A DNA stretch of 64,000 nucleotides from Stenocarpella maydis. Taxonomy: Eukaryota; Ascomycota; Sordariomycetes; Diaporthales; Diaporthaceae. Position numbers and translations under genes: made by a program. The stretch covers positions 186,001 to 250,000 of the forward strand of contig NQMI01000002.1 in the NCBI GenBank assembly GCA_002270565.1, read 5' to 3'. This document shows, piece by piece, positions 13,106 to 23,390 of the stretch; the first letter of the stretch is position 1, and every line of letters starts with the position of its first letter. Under the pieces are notes generated by a model that ran no database searches, was not told the origin of the DNA, and was given only the letters and a program-made list of their open reading frames with translations.

Positions 13106-13132
13106 AGAATGGCAATGATTCACTGCCATTCT
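13106..13132. repeat. Short inverted repeat
   Basis: AGAATGGCA (13106-13114) and TGCCATTCT (13124-13132) are perfect 9-bp inverted arms around a 9-bp spacer. Confidence 0.85.
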
Positions 13133-13264
13133 TACAGCTCAACCGTCATGGAACACGAGTGACTCTGTGGCAGTGAGTGATTCAACATAACCAGTCACGA
13201 ACCGACTTCAACTTGTCTCGCCAAGCTTTGTCAGAGACCTGAAAAGTCGGAGCGATGGAGGAAC

Positions 13265-13272
13265 TATAAATG
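13265..13272 (+). promoter_or_regulatory. Candidate TATA box of array copy 1
   Basis: TATAAATG lies 193 bp before the chosen ATG. The context GTCGCT-TCTGGA just downstream is shared with array copy 2, which suggests a duplicated promoter. Confidence 0.5.
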
Positions 13273-13457
13273 CGTCGCTTCTGGACTCGAAGCCTCTTGG
13301 ATTCATTCCATGTCCTCCTCATAGCCCAATGATACTTCAGTGCTATTCGCAACAACCAAGAAAGACACGAATACATCTGACCCCACATACTTATACCAAG
13401 TACTATTACCCCCCCCCAGCAAACCACTGCAACAATGCTAATGTGTATTGCCAAGCC

Positions 13458-14195
13458 ATGTCCCAACGCCACAAGTTCTTGCGCGAACTCTACTTGGGTA
13501 GGCCGGATATACCCAAGCAAGTGAAGAAGAAGGAGGAGACTACGAATCATCAGGAGTTCTATTGCGAGACCCAGGACAGGCACCCCAAATGCAGAAACAA
13601 TTTTGTAACTCACCAGAAGAATCTCGAACATGGGCGGGTGTTATTCAAGGTGGCGTGGTCGCCGTGCCGTCAAAGCGAAGCCATCGAATATATGAGGGAC
13701 AAGTATGGGCACGAGTACCACAGAGGAATGCACCATGCCACTCCTCTGACATCGAGATCGAGACGAGAGAGCACTGTCTCGGCGCATAGGCCGCCCTCGG
13801 CAATGACTGCTGTGACTCATCCGATGCCTTCAGGTATGGGACCAGCGGGCGGACCGCAGCAGCAACAGGAGTCGATGCGTGCGGACATGGCGTCGCCCGT
13901 AAGGGTGGATGCTATGCATCAGCAGATGCCTCCAGACGAGGCCAAAGCCCAAGGCGGGTTCCATGTCCCTGGAGCATCCGACATGCCTCCGCCTCCGCCT
14001 CCTCAGAATGCGGGTGCACCCAGGCCTCGACCGGCACACAAGGAGCCGAAGGGGGTTCCGAAGCAGCACCCTGCGCCTCCCGGGGCGCCCACGGGCCCCA
14101 GCATGCCACCTTCTCCGGCCCCGATCATGGCCTTGCGGCCGGGATCAGCACAGGAAGCCCCGGGGGTGGTTTCCCATCATCCAGGTCTGCCCTAG
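13458..14195 (+). pseudogene. Tandem orphan family, copy 1 (C-terminus cut by in-frame TAG)
   Basis: The frame encodes 245 residues from the ATG at 13458. An ATG further upstream is possible but lies in sequence without family similarity. The N-terminal module has Cys36, His42, Cys45 and then WSPC (Cys70), matching the C-x(3-5)-H-x2-C-x(19-23)-W-x2-C-R pattern of the two following genes. The body is rich in Met, Pro and Gln. A TAG at 14193-14195 ends the frame, yet the same frame stays open to 14462 with equally Pro-rich, GC-rich sequence, so the stop looks secondary. A CAG-to-TAG transition would explain it but is not provable here. This copy shows no trace of the QWV...ETL C-terminal motif of copies 2 and 3. 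Function is unknown. It may still be expressed as a shorter protein. Confidence 0.6.
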
Positions 14196-14462
14196 TCCTT
14201 GTCGCGCATGGGGACGCCTAAACTGGCCCATGTCCATGCCTCCCGGGGCAGTCCAAATCCAGGTCCACTCATGCACCGGCAGAGACCACAGCCGGCCGAC
14301 CGGGACATGGTAATGGCGGCCGGCGGTGTCGACGGGGTTGCGCAGGACATCATCATCCCTCGGGCACCCCCCCCCCCGGGGCAGCCTTCGGACATGGCTG
14401 CGAGAGCCATTCCTCCGGACACCAAGTTTCCTTCTTTTGTTTTTGAGGCCTTTTGGTCATAG
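14196..14462 (+). pseudogene. Read-on segment downstream of the copy 1 TAG
   Basis: This 88-codon stretch is in the same frame as the preceding ORF and is separated from it only by one TAG. It is Pro/Gly/Arg-rich (IIIPRAPPPPGQP) and ends at TAG. I interpret it as the former C-terminal part of copy 1; a separate small gene is less likely. Confidence 0.4.
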
Positions 14463-15035
14463 CGAACTGGGATGCTGGCACATCGTCGGATCTTTGGCGC
14501 ACTTTTCTGGGTTTAATGAATTGTGTTTTAAGGGAGTTGGCGGGACAGTCGGTGCTGGCGGCTCTTTGCATCTTCCTGCCGCCCTACCAGAGGGTCGCGA
14601 TGAGAATGTAATCCAGTCTGATTTGGCTGTTCCGAGATCCTTCAAGCTGCGCTTCCCAACCGCTCGGGTTGGATTTTTCCCTTCTAGGAATTGCCACTTG
14701 CTGTACATGCGCCAGAGAGAGGCAGAGATTGCGATGTAAGAAGGAACAAGAGACAACCCTAATTTATAGCCAGTCCTGTTTTAATGACCAGGTGTCCTAA
14801 AATGTCCATAACTTTCCGGCCCGCAGTGACAGAAACCCATCCAGTCACTAACTAGATGACACTGTTACTCAACAGCAAAGGTGACCAACGGACCGCTATT
14901 AGCAATGATCAGAAATGATATAGTGTGCTTTCTACCACCAGAAATACGGCAATATGCAACATCGTCACTACTTTCTATAGTTCACATACCTCCTACAGTT
15001 CACCACACAGCTTCATGACGGGCCAGACCAAGGAG
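14463..15035. other. Array spacer 1-2 (duplicated 3' flank)
   Basis: No gene is seen. Sequence at 14615-14690 (GATTTGGCTGTTCCGAGATC and onward) resembles 16760-16825 downstream of copy 2, which supports duplication of whole gene-plus-flank units. Confidence 0.55.
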
Positions 15036-15043
15036 TATAAATG
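15036..15043 (+). promoter_or_regulatory. Candidate TATA box of array copy 2
   Basis: TATAAATG lies 203 bp before the ATG. It is followed by GTCTCGCTCCTGGAT, close to the copy 1 promoter sequence. Confidence 0.5.
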
Positions 15044-15238
15044 TCTCGCTCCTGGATAACAGTAATCTTCTCAGACTTGCCCTACGCAGGCGACACGAGA
15101 CCAAGGATACTTGCGCAGAGTCAACTCGGCCACAAGAGAAAGCAGCGAAAACATCACCTGGCTTATGAATCAGTCTTGCATTCTCAACCAGCGGCAACAC
15201 CCTGATTTACTGTGAGCTACTAGGCGCGAACCTTCACA

Positions 15239-16521
15239 ATGCCCCTCAAGTTCTGGAAGAATAAAGAGGGACAGCACCACAAGCACAAACACGGCCATCA
15301 CCGCGACGGATCTGTTCAGAAACATCATGCCCCCACTAAAGCGAAAATTGAAGTCTTCGAGTGCAGAGGGAATCACGCAGATTGTGAGAATAATGATGCT
15401 TGGGGAGGTGCTCACATCGTAGAGGATAATCTATGGATACACTGGGCACCATGCAGGGCGGAGGAGGGCAGAAGATACGCTCAAGAACTCGCTGGTGCCG
15501 ACGATGACGACGGCGACGACGACAACAACGATGGCTACCAGGGCAAGGGCAAGTCCCCGGAGCCCCACCGGGGCACGCCACAGCCCATGGTGCCTGGACC
15601 GTTCGGGCCCGTCCCGGCCGCGGATGCGGTCCCTCGTCCACCGCCACAGTCCATGTCCTCTGCCACGGGGTATGGTGGTGGTGGTGCGAGTACCGCATAT
15701 CCTGGCGGGTACGGAGGGTCCTATGATGCTCCTCCTCCTCCTCCATCGGCGCGGCCCATGTCCCCCGGTCAAGCATATAGCGGTGGCACGGGCACGGGAT
15801 ACGCCGGTGGAACCGGAGTATATCAGAACGTTGCTTTCGCCAAAGTCGGCAACACACTGCCGGCATATCCCAGGGGTAATTTCGCCCCGGGCCCGTTCAG
15901 CCTGGACGCACCAGTGACCGACCCGCCGGGCCAACTCTATCCGGCCCAGGCCCCGGCTGCAGCTCCTTCATGGCCTCAGACGGGCGGCGACATGGGGGCT
16001 CGCCCGGCCGGCCGGCCGGCATCCTCGGGCGTTCGGATGGTGCCGGGCCCTTTCGGCGATCTTGTCCCAGACCCGAGTGCGGCTCCTCCCCCACCGGCGC
16101 AGGACGCACCCTTCCCCATGGGCTACGGAGGTGAGGGGGACCCGAACTACGATGGTGGTGGTGGTGGATACTCGCAGCAGCAGTATCCTCCTTCTGGCGG
16201 GGGCTATGGGGGGGGGGGTATGAGATGCCGCCCCCAGGGGTGGTCGACGGGTACGCGGGCTATGGCGAGGACTTTGGCGGGCCTATGGACATGCCCATGC
16301 CTGGGGCCCCTGTGGGCAGCGGAGGGGCTCCCGGACTGCACGGCTCCGGGACTGCACCCGTTGAGGCTGAGTCCCAGTGGGTGGGTTCGGAGAATCTGAG
16401 GCTTTACAGGCACGACGAGACTCTTGCCAGAGCACAAGCTCCATCTATTGGCTCGACGGGGAACCAGCACTACAAGTCTTCAAAGTCGGGGTGGTACAGC
16501 ACCCAATACTCCCAGCGTTGA
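15239..16521 (+). CDS. Tandem orphan family, copy 2 (frameshift in an 11-G run)
   Basis: The first frame runs from 15239 to a stop at 16399. The family C-terminal motif lies in a different frame, from about 16219 to a TGA at 16521. The frames meet at an 11-G tract (16208-16218, about residue 323); one more G would join them. The N-terminus is Lys/His-rich (HHKHKHGHH), then comes the module Cys42, His46, Cys49, WAPC (Cys72), then an Asp-rich stretch. The body carries two copies of a GPFG-x-VP...PPPP unit and Gly/Tyr-rich repeats including GVYQNVAF. The tail reads SQWVGSENLRLYRHDETLAR and ends WYSTQYSQR. Copy 3 ends alike, so the second frame is the authentic tail. There is no signal peptide. 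The shift may be a sequencing error, a polymorphic tract or a true mutation. Confidence 0.65.
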
Positions 16522-17134
16522 GATGGAGCAGAGGGTGGAGTAGTTGCCGCTCATTTTCATTGGTTTCGCTCCCCTTTCATTCAATCGTTCTCAGTCCTTT
16601 GGGCGTGGAAGCTGGGCTGCACACAAAATACAACACCTGCCTGGGGACACAGCGCATATCCAGACCTTCTATGCTGTGCTTCAGATTTGGGTTGATCTTG
16701 TTTTCTGGGATATGGGATTTAGGAGGCTAATATGTCACGGCTAGACCATAATTAGGACTAATTTGACTGTTAGAGAGCGCTTTAAGCTGCTATTTGAAAC
16801 CACACGGACCGGGTTCATTCTCGCGGAAGCGCGCGACCTCCGGAGAGAAAGCATGTTCTCTTTTGGGAACTAAATAGCAGACTTCACGCAGTCGTTTGAA
16901 TCTCAAGAACAAGTGATTGTGAAACAATCACAGGATGCCCAGATATCGAGCAACAGTACATCCCCTGCTTCACTATTGCGTAGCTAAGACAGATACCGCT
17001 GCGAGCAATAGTATTGGGTAAGAAGAAGAAGCTCTTAGCCTCTCTTTGGTAATGCCGTGGGATTCGAAGTCACTCGATGCTGTATATCAATCTTCGAGCT
17101 TTGCCACGGGAGTCAGTGACGAGGAGAGTCGCAG
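16522..17134. other. Array spacer 2-3
   Basis: There is no gene. It contains the second copy of the diverged 3' flank (about 16760-16825) and the presumed promoter of copy 3. Confidence 0.55.
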
Positions 17135-17142
17135 TATATAGA
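17135..17142 (+). promoter_or_regulatory. Candidate TATA box of array copy 3
   Basis: TATATAGA lies 121 bp before the ATG of copy 3. It is weaker than the two upstream TATAAATG boxes. Confidence 0.35.
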
Positions 17143-17255
17143 TTTTCGGCCGTCGACGATGGGTTCTCTGTCGAGGCTGGCGAGGCAACACAACATCAAG
17201 GACAGTCGGTCAGGATCCACTCAGCCATCAAATCAAACATCGGAACCTCCATACA

Positions 17256-18419
17256 ATGTCTTCACTTGTATGGCTGAGGAATGATTTAAAAGTAAAGCCA
17301 GAAGCTGATTCGTGCTCCCAGTCGCGCTTTTTCTTCCCGAACGACCCTCGAAGCCGCCGTCGATATTCCGGTCACGCATTCGACCCTGAGGTAATCCCAG
17401 AATACGACTTCCCCTGCATGAGTGGAAGCCATACCGAGTGTAACAAGTGGAAGGAGGCCACGGTACAATGCGGCGACGGAAGATCCCGCAAGGTGCGCTG
17501 GCAGAAGTGCCGCAAGGAGTACACCCGCGAATTCCTCAAGCGATTCGGGACGCCCCCACGCGAGGGCGAGCGACCAGCGCCCCAGCCTCAGGAGGCAACG
17601 CAGGAGCAGGGGAAGGCCTCGGAAGACAAGGGGGGGGGTGGTTTGGGCCTGACGTATGCCCCAGGAGACCCCCAAGCAGCGCAGAATCCCGTGCCACATG
17701 CGCAACCACAATCGCAGCCCCCCCGCGGCGACATGGTGCTCAGCCAGTTCAGGCCTGTATCCGGCCCTCCTCCGCCGGCACAGCCAATGCCCTCTGGTGT
17801 AGCATATAGGGCTGGTGCTGGTCCGGGTAGCACCGGTGCATACGGAGGATATCAGAACGTTGCGGGTCCTCCTGCTGTAGGATATCAAGGGGAGCGGCTA
17901 GGTGGTAACACGGTGTCTGGTTCTTTCGGCCAGCCTGTCCCAGCCCGAGCTGGTGCTCCTCCCCCACAGGGTCAGCAAGTGCCCTTTCCCACGGGACACA
18001 GAGGTTATCAGCATGCGGCAAACGCTGGTGGACCCAGGGGGTGTCCAAGCGGTCCTCCAGCTCAAGGGTATCAAAATATGTCTGCCGCTGCAGGGCATGC
18101 AAGTCGTACAATTACTACCCATGCTGCTGAATATAGCCAGTACCAACAAGCACCTTACGGCACAGGCCAAGGCGGCGGTTATGGTGCAGTGTCCCCCACA
18201 GAGTTGGTCCAATACACGGGCTTTGCTGGGGCATGTGGCGGGGGCGAAGAGATGGCCGTAGCCGGAGGGTATACCAGGCGGCAGAGCACCGTGGCTGCAC
18301 CGGTTGGGGCTCGAGATCAGTGGGTGGACACGAGCGAGGCGAGGTTTTACAACCACAACGAGACGCTCCGCCGCGCGGCCGTGAATCCTCATTACAATGT
18401 GCAATATTCCAAGTATTGA
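17256..18419 (+). CDS. Tandem orphan family, copy 3 (intact)
   Basis: This is an uninterrupted 387-residue frame and the best reference for the family. The N-terminal module is Cys54, His59, Cys62, an extra Cys72, and WQKC (Cys85) followed by a basic helix-like EYTREFLKRFG. The body (about residues 100-330) is rich in Gly, Pro, Gln and Tyr, with GGYQNVAG, GYQGERLGG and GYQNMSA repeats and a SFGQPVP element matching copy 2. The C-terminus is DQWVDTSEARFYNHNETLRR, then YNVQYSKY. It has no signal peptide, membrane segment or intron. The Cys/His set could bind metal or form disulphides; the Gly/Tyr body resembles low-complexity, phase-separating or adhesive sequences. Both are inference. I do not recognise the family. 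Confidence 0.75.
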   Translation: MSSLVWLRNDLKVKPEADSCSQSRFFFPNDPRSRRRYSGHAFDPEVIPEYDFPCMSGSHTECNKWKEATVQCGDGRSRKVRWQKCRKEYTREFLKRFGTPPREGERPAPQPQEATQEQGKASEDKGGGGLGLTYAPGDPQAAQNPVPHAQPQSQPPRGDMVLSQFRPVSGPPPPAQPMPSGVAYRAGAGPGSTGAYGGYQNVAGPPAVGYQGERLGGNTVSGSFGQPVPARAGAPPPQGQQVPFPTGHRGYQHAANAGGPRGCPSGPPAQGYQNMSAAAGHASRTITTHAAEYSQYQQAPYGTGQGGGYGAVSPTELVQYTGFAGACGGGEEMAVAGGYTRRQSTVAAPVGARDQWVDTSEARFYNHNETLRRAAVNPHYNVQYSKY

Positions 18420-18957
18420 GGGACAGGAGAGGTGTATCCGCAACGGGGCCGGCTACTGCTGCACTTGATAGGGGTTTCGGCGTCGTGGGAAAGGTCTACT
18501 GGAACACGTTTTTGTGTATTGTGTGGCGTGAGGTGTTTTTTTTTTCCCCTTCTTCTTTTGAGAGGTTTCCTATGGGGATGGCCCATTCTAACTTTGCGTT
18601 GATTTAGAGCTCATAATCAAACCACTAGCGATGTTTTCACATTGTATATAGACACAGCGTTGATCAACTGCATGATATTGGTCAACAAGCACGTGGGAAG
18701 TAGTCCATAAAAGTGTGAAAACCGTGAGGATCTTATCACATTACTAGATATGCTGGAGCCAAATTCAACCAAAAACTTAGAATTGTTCAGTTGGAGGGGG
18801 GGGGGACGGTTGACGTGCTGGGAACGTCTATTCTACGTCACAAGCCAGAGAGTGACTTTGCCGCCAACCCCCCCCCCCAAAAAAAAAAAAAGAAGAGACG
18901 AAATTACCCATCATCCTTCAACAAGCGTGTTTCGTGACTCTCTCCAATTCAAACTAC
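18420..18957. other. Intergenic, convergent 3' ends
   Basis: Nothing coding is seen. The stretch has C- and A-homopolymers near 18869-18892 and separates the plus-strand array from the minus-strand inhibitor gene. Confidence 0.6.
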
Positions 18958-19712
18958 TTAGTCGACTAGGTCGCTGCCGCCGACAGAGGCGAACCTGAAC
19001 TGCGTAGAGATGGGGTACACGGGAGGGTAAATCAACGGAATGACCAAGTAGTTGACCTGGATCTGTTGGGGAGGGGGGGACAACGATATGCGTCAGCCTG
19101 CTACTCTCAATGAAAAAAAAGGGGGGGTTCCCATTGTCTTGTGAACGCACCTGCCTGTCGTCGCCGACGGTCTTCGGGGTCTCCCAGGCATTTCCGTCCA
19201 CGTCGGTAATGCTGTGTAAGGGAAACGTCAGCCTCTGGATAGTTCAACGTGGGGAGGACCGCCCAGCCCCACCACCTACATGAATACATCGTCGTCGCAG
19301 TTGGCGCCGCACTCGGTCACGATCCAGGTCGTGTCGGTGCTGTTGGTGAGGTCGACAAAGAGCCTGCCGTCCTGCTCAATGGTCGGCAGGGGATCCACGT
19401 CGGCGGAGCTGGCCGAGAGCTGGAAGGTGTTGCTGTCGACCTGTTGGACGTACCACTAGGGGGGGGGGGCAAGTTCCTATTAGCGGGTTGTTGCTGTTTG
19501 AGTGAGAACAGTGCGGTGGAAGGAAAGCCTTTTGTGAGGTTGGTGGGTTAGGTAAGTGGACTTACCTGGGCCACGGCGGGATCGTCAACTTGGACGGAGA
19601 CTGGCTTTGGGGCGAAGGACCTGTCCTCGAGGAGGTTGCGCTGGACCCAGTGCTCGCCCCAGGGGTTGGCGGCGAGGGTGGAGACGTAGTAGAAGCCGGT
19701 CGTGAGCTGCAT
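18958..19712 (-). CDS. Putative I66-type (cospin-like) serine protease inhibitor
   Basis: Four exons on the minus strand (19566-19712, 19280-19455, 19151-19211, 18958-19062) give 162 residues with no internal stop. Donors are GTAAGT, GTAGGT and GTGCGT; acceptors are CTAG, ACAG and ACAG. The N-terminus TTGFYYVSTLAANPWGEHW, then LLEDRSFAPKPVSVQ and WYVQQVDSNTFQLSA, follow the I66 beta-trefoil layout: a G-x-Y start, a DRS-x-x-PK strand, and QW followed by a hydrophobic strand. The C-terminal QFRFASV also fits. There is no signal peptide, as in cytosolic fungal trefoil inhibitors, which are thought to act in defence against fungivores or in control of internal proteases. Family assignment is from motif memory; the protease target is unknown. 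An upstream in-frame ATG would extend the N-terminus by 51 residues but adds no family similarity. Confidence 0.6.
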
Positions 19713-20968
19713 CTTGACCTTTTTGGGGTGAATAGGATCGGTCGACTTGGAAGGGCTATGTTCTTTCTGAGAGGTGCTGGAAGGTAAGGGTCGGTAAGGG
19801 AGGGACGATGTGGGAGAGAAGATGTAGGACAGGTGAGTGGGTTTATGATGTCGGCGGAGAGACAAGCATGGATCACCTGCGTATCCTGCCTTTTATTTGC
19901 AAGACACCCAAAGGAAAGACGAAGTCACGCCACTGGTACTACTAGAAGTGACGGAAACTGACGGAAGACGGCAACAAAATCATGGGACCCTTCCTTCAAT
20001 CAGCTGACGGGTTGGAACACGAGCAACGGACAAAAGTGCCATTCCCCAGAGAAGGTATATCACGAACAATGATGATGCTATTGATGTAATGCCAAGGCCA
20101 AGTCAGTTCGGTTCATATCGTCAAGTGTGGAGACTTTTGGCCCCAGAGGATTCCGATCGTGGTGATGGCTGTATCACTCAGCCACTTGGCAGTCAAAACT
20201 TGAGTAAAATAATCCGTTTGTCTCACGCGGTCAGCATCTTGACTTGGCAAAAGCCGCCTTAGTGTTACAAAGAAAGGGAGAGTGGTTAGGAGCCTGGCTT
20301 TTTATCTAAAAGTGTGTTTAAAATTAGGAATATCCGTTTACGCATTGACTTCAGTTTTTAAAAGTCTAGGTCGGTTGCAGTGGATTTGAATTAGCTAGTT
20401 TCAATTTAATCTGCTTATAATTTATTTTTTCCTTTTTTTTTTTAAAAAAAAAACAGAAGGAGATGCAGTGGTCCGTTCATACAGTCCTATACGCTCGAAA
20501 ACCCAGCGTTAATAAAAAAAAATTCAATACTGATAACAATAAATTACAAAATACAATAGCTTGTCACTAATAAAATAGTGATAGCCTCGTGACAAGGCTA
20601 GTTGAGACCGACTTTAAGCCGCGCGTAGACTAAACCTTAAGCCGGCGAACAGTCATACAGGGAAAAGAAATCTAGCATCGGATTTGGTAAAGCCTCGGGA
20701 TACGATCTACGGGGTAAGCGGCAGCGGGAGAACTCAAAAGCTCATTGGGTCAGCTTCACCCCAGAGGCTGTGCAACTAGACCGAGGCAGCTAATGCGGAC
20801 AAAAGCCAAGGAGTGCAAAGTCGCAGCTCCACTCTCCGCACCAGAGACTGCTCCCATCTGCACGTTGCGGGATTGCCAACTGTTGTGAAGACACCCAACG
20901 TTGCAACGGCCCAGACATTCTCGACTTATGGACACTGAATTCCGGCCAACATTGAGTCTCGTTGTGGG
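19713..20968. other. Promoter region and AT-rich stretch
   Basis: The first 300 bases are presumably the promoter and leader of the inhibitor gene. From about 20280 to 20600 the sequence is clearly AT-rich, with long A and T runs and many TAAT/AATA words but no ORF. This fits a decayed, possibly RIP-affected, repeat. Confidence 0.5.
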
Positions 20969-21448
20969 ATGCTTGAGTCTCCGGCAGTTTCGGGCGAGAA
21001 GTTGTATTATATTGCTGCTTCAGAGTTCCAGTGGTTAAGTGGTGGTTATTGGAGGAATTGCCGCCACTTTCGATATTTCAGGACAACCTGGCCTTGGGGC
21101 AGTCATAATATCATGACTTTAGCTGCAGTACGCGTCAATATATTGCGCGATGAGCGTGATATAGAAGAGTCACTTGACGAGGTCGTCGAGATACCGTCGT
21201 GGGAGTGGGAACAGTTCTTATCTGCGGGCGTGCTGAATGTTGCCAACTCGGCAGCTGTGTACCTGGATGTTGCGCTGTTTACTATCACGCTGTCGCGGGC
21301 CGTTGGTGCAGTGCAGGCAAAGGTGCGCTGGATCTTTGCTGAACACTTGCTTAACACGCCCTGGCACAGCTCTATTCTGGTGCCTGCAATGACAAGGCTA
21401 ACTGCCGGTTTCCGTCGTCTGCGCCTCCCTCGAGCCCCTGCTGGTTGA
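20969..21448 (+). CDS. Unsupported 159-residue ORF in gene-poor DNA
   Basis: An ATG-initiated frame ends at TGA. The middle part is acidic then hydrophobic (DERDIEESLDEVVEIP followed by AAVYLDVALFTITL). I recognise no domain, and there is no neighbouring partner. The surrounding DNA looks decayed, so this may be a relic of a larger gene or a chance frame. Confidence 0.2.
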   Translation: MLESPAVSGEKLYYIAASEFQWLSGGYWRNCRHFRYFRTTWPWGSHNIMTLAAVRVNILRDERDIEESLDEVVEIPSWEWEQFLSAGVLNVANSAAVYLDVALFTITLSRAVGAVQAKVRWIFAEHLLNTPWHSSILVPAMTRLTAGFRRLRLPRAPAG

Positions 21449-23390
21449 GGTAGGGCTTCTGCTCGAGGCCGTTTTTTGGAAGCTGTCTGTAAGTTGAGAA
21501 CTCAAGCGAGCCCGGGAAATGTTCACCCCGTGTGAAGACACTCGTGCTCACGTCATCGCAGCGGACGTCTCGTACGAAAATCCGATTGGTGTGCTTGGCG
21601 AACGGGTCGAGACCCAGTCTGACCTAGCCCCCGACTTTGATACCTCCTATCTGGCTTGAGGTCTGGTGGAACCTGAGGCGTGATTGGTGTGTTCGTGTGT
21701 CCGGGTTTCAAGTGTTATTGTGAATCCGTGGCCCGGCAAGGCCCATATCTGATTGAGCTGTGTGGGTAGCCTCGAAATCTAACGCTCCCTTGTTTGAAGT
21801 TCATTTTGAATTATATATGCCGATGTAGAAACTCGGATTAGACGGCCACTAATCCACACGCTCATTTTGTCGTCCTATGCCATAGCCCTTGGCTGTTTGC
21901 TGGCCCATGGTGGCCGTGAGAGCCGTTCCTTTCCTGGAAGTCAGCAATACAAGCCAAGTCTTACCTTGACTCAGACGGTGTGCACGTGAACAGCCAACGA
22001 AGAGACCTTACAGGCGGGGATGCGCGTGGCTGTGGCACAGGAGTTCCACGCCGAGGTTGGTCCCGTCCTCCCTTCCCTGTATCATACGCGAGGGATGACC
22101 AATCGGGCCGGCGAGCCACAAGCCGAGTCTCAGTTCTGACAGTTCTTCGTACTCAAAGACTCGTACCGAGATACTGCCAATCCCGAGTGGATTTTTGTCT
22201 TTCCAAACAGACTTCTGTTGTCGCTTGAGCCCGCCGTAGAATCGCCCGTTTCCGTGCGTGGGCTCGCACAGCTAGCCACTTTGTCGGAGTTTGGAATTCC
22301 GATTTAAACCTCCGAGAAAATTAGGGCGATCGTCTCTAATAATGCCCACTAATAAGACCGATTCCAAGTATTTGGGACCTTGGCCTGATTTTAATGTGGC
22401 TTCACGATGACGGCCCTCTATAAACGGACTGTAAGGAATAACTATATAGTGATCATCATCGCAGATCGCCTATTTACAAACAGCCTCAAGTCTAATCGAA
22501 TTCTAACGCCTCCACTCCTGTCCTTTCATTCCTCATATTTTCCCCAAGATAGACGCGAGATACCATAAAGTTCGGCTTAGAATGTAGTTCAGTCCTCCAT
22601 TCTGCCAATTCTGGTACTCACATCCTATTAGGCTTACAAAACAACCCATAACAAAAATTAAAGAGAAAGAGAAAGAGAGAGACCTCAAATCCAGCCTCGG
22701 CAGAGATTGCGCCCACTGCCAGGGGTCCTGCCCTTTCTGCAAATATCTGAACAACTTACGGCCTACTGCAAGCTGAGCTGCTATATATTGAATCTATAGG
22801 TTCTGAAGCAGAGGTTCGATATCTGGTATTCTCCAGCCGCAGCTAAAGACTCTGCAAGCTGTTGAGCAACTGGCTGCGGGCTTCAATACAGTAGCTGGCT
22901 ATCTTGTAAAGGTGGTTAAAGAGAGTAAATTCTGTCTTCCTCAACGCCATAATGTTCGGACAGCAGGATTATAAGTATTTACAATGAGGAGTTGCAGGAT
23001 CTATCTCTACTCTTCCCAGCACTTCTATATGATCTGCTTTGAAGGAAGCCTGCAAGACTTCCTTATATTCCCAAGCAGGTGTTCTGAGCTGGCACAATAC
23101 CCGCATAGAGCTCTACCAACCCAGCATTCCCAGAAACTTACCAATTCATCACCCAAACCCTATCGAGGTGACATATATGCACAGCGGTAAGTAGGGATGA
23201 CCTATGCGGGCGAGGGAATCAATAATGAGAGTACATAAGATTCGGGGAAGCCCCGTACCGCTGTGGCCCCGAATGGCGATCACCGGACTGCCCATGCATG
23301 CTCCGATCGACCCATCTAAGCACAATCCGGGAGGCCGGATTTGAACAATGTCCGGAATCGTCAGAGACAGGGGTGGTTTCTAAGTAACAT
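21449..23390. other. Gene-poor stretch, mixed composition
   Basis: No supported gene. A GA-rich run lies near 22660. Near 23251-23282 there is an inverted pair, ATTCGGGG and CCCCGAAT, which can form a GC-rich hairpin. The stretch is probably old repeat or pseudogene DNA. Confidence 0.4.

Larger units (their letters stand above)
7089..13264. other. About 6 kb gene desert
   Basis: I found no ORF here with a recognisable domain or consistent coding character. Apparent ORFs at 7454-8188 and 8642-9235 run through CA/GT microsatellites and the long poly-T. Other contents are A/T-rich patches, a G-run near 11253, three copies of an 11-bp ATTCT-type repeat near 12610-12635, and a short inverted repeat near 13.1 kb. 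Fragments near 11.0-11.5 kb have coding-like stretches but no support. Confidence 0.5.

Noticed and set aside
22800..22835. GGTTCGATATC as a plus-strand tRNA B-box
   Set aside because: The stem bases do not pair and no cloverleaf can be drawn.
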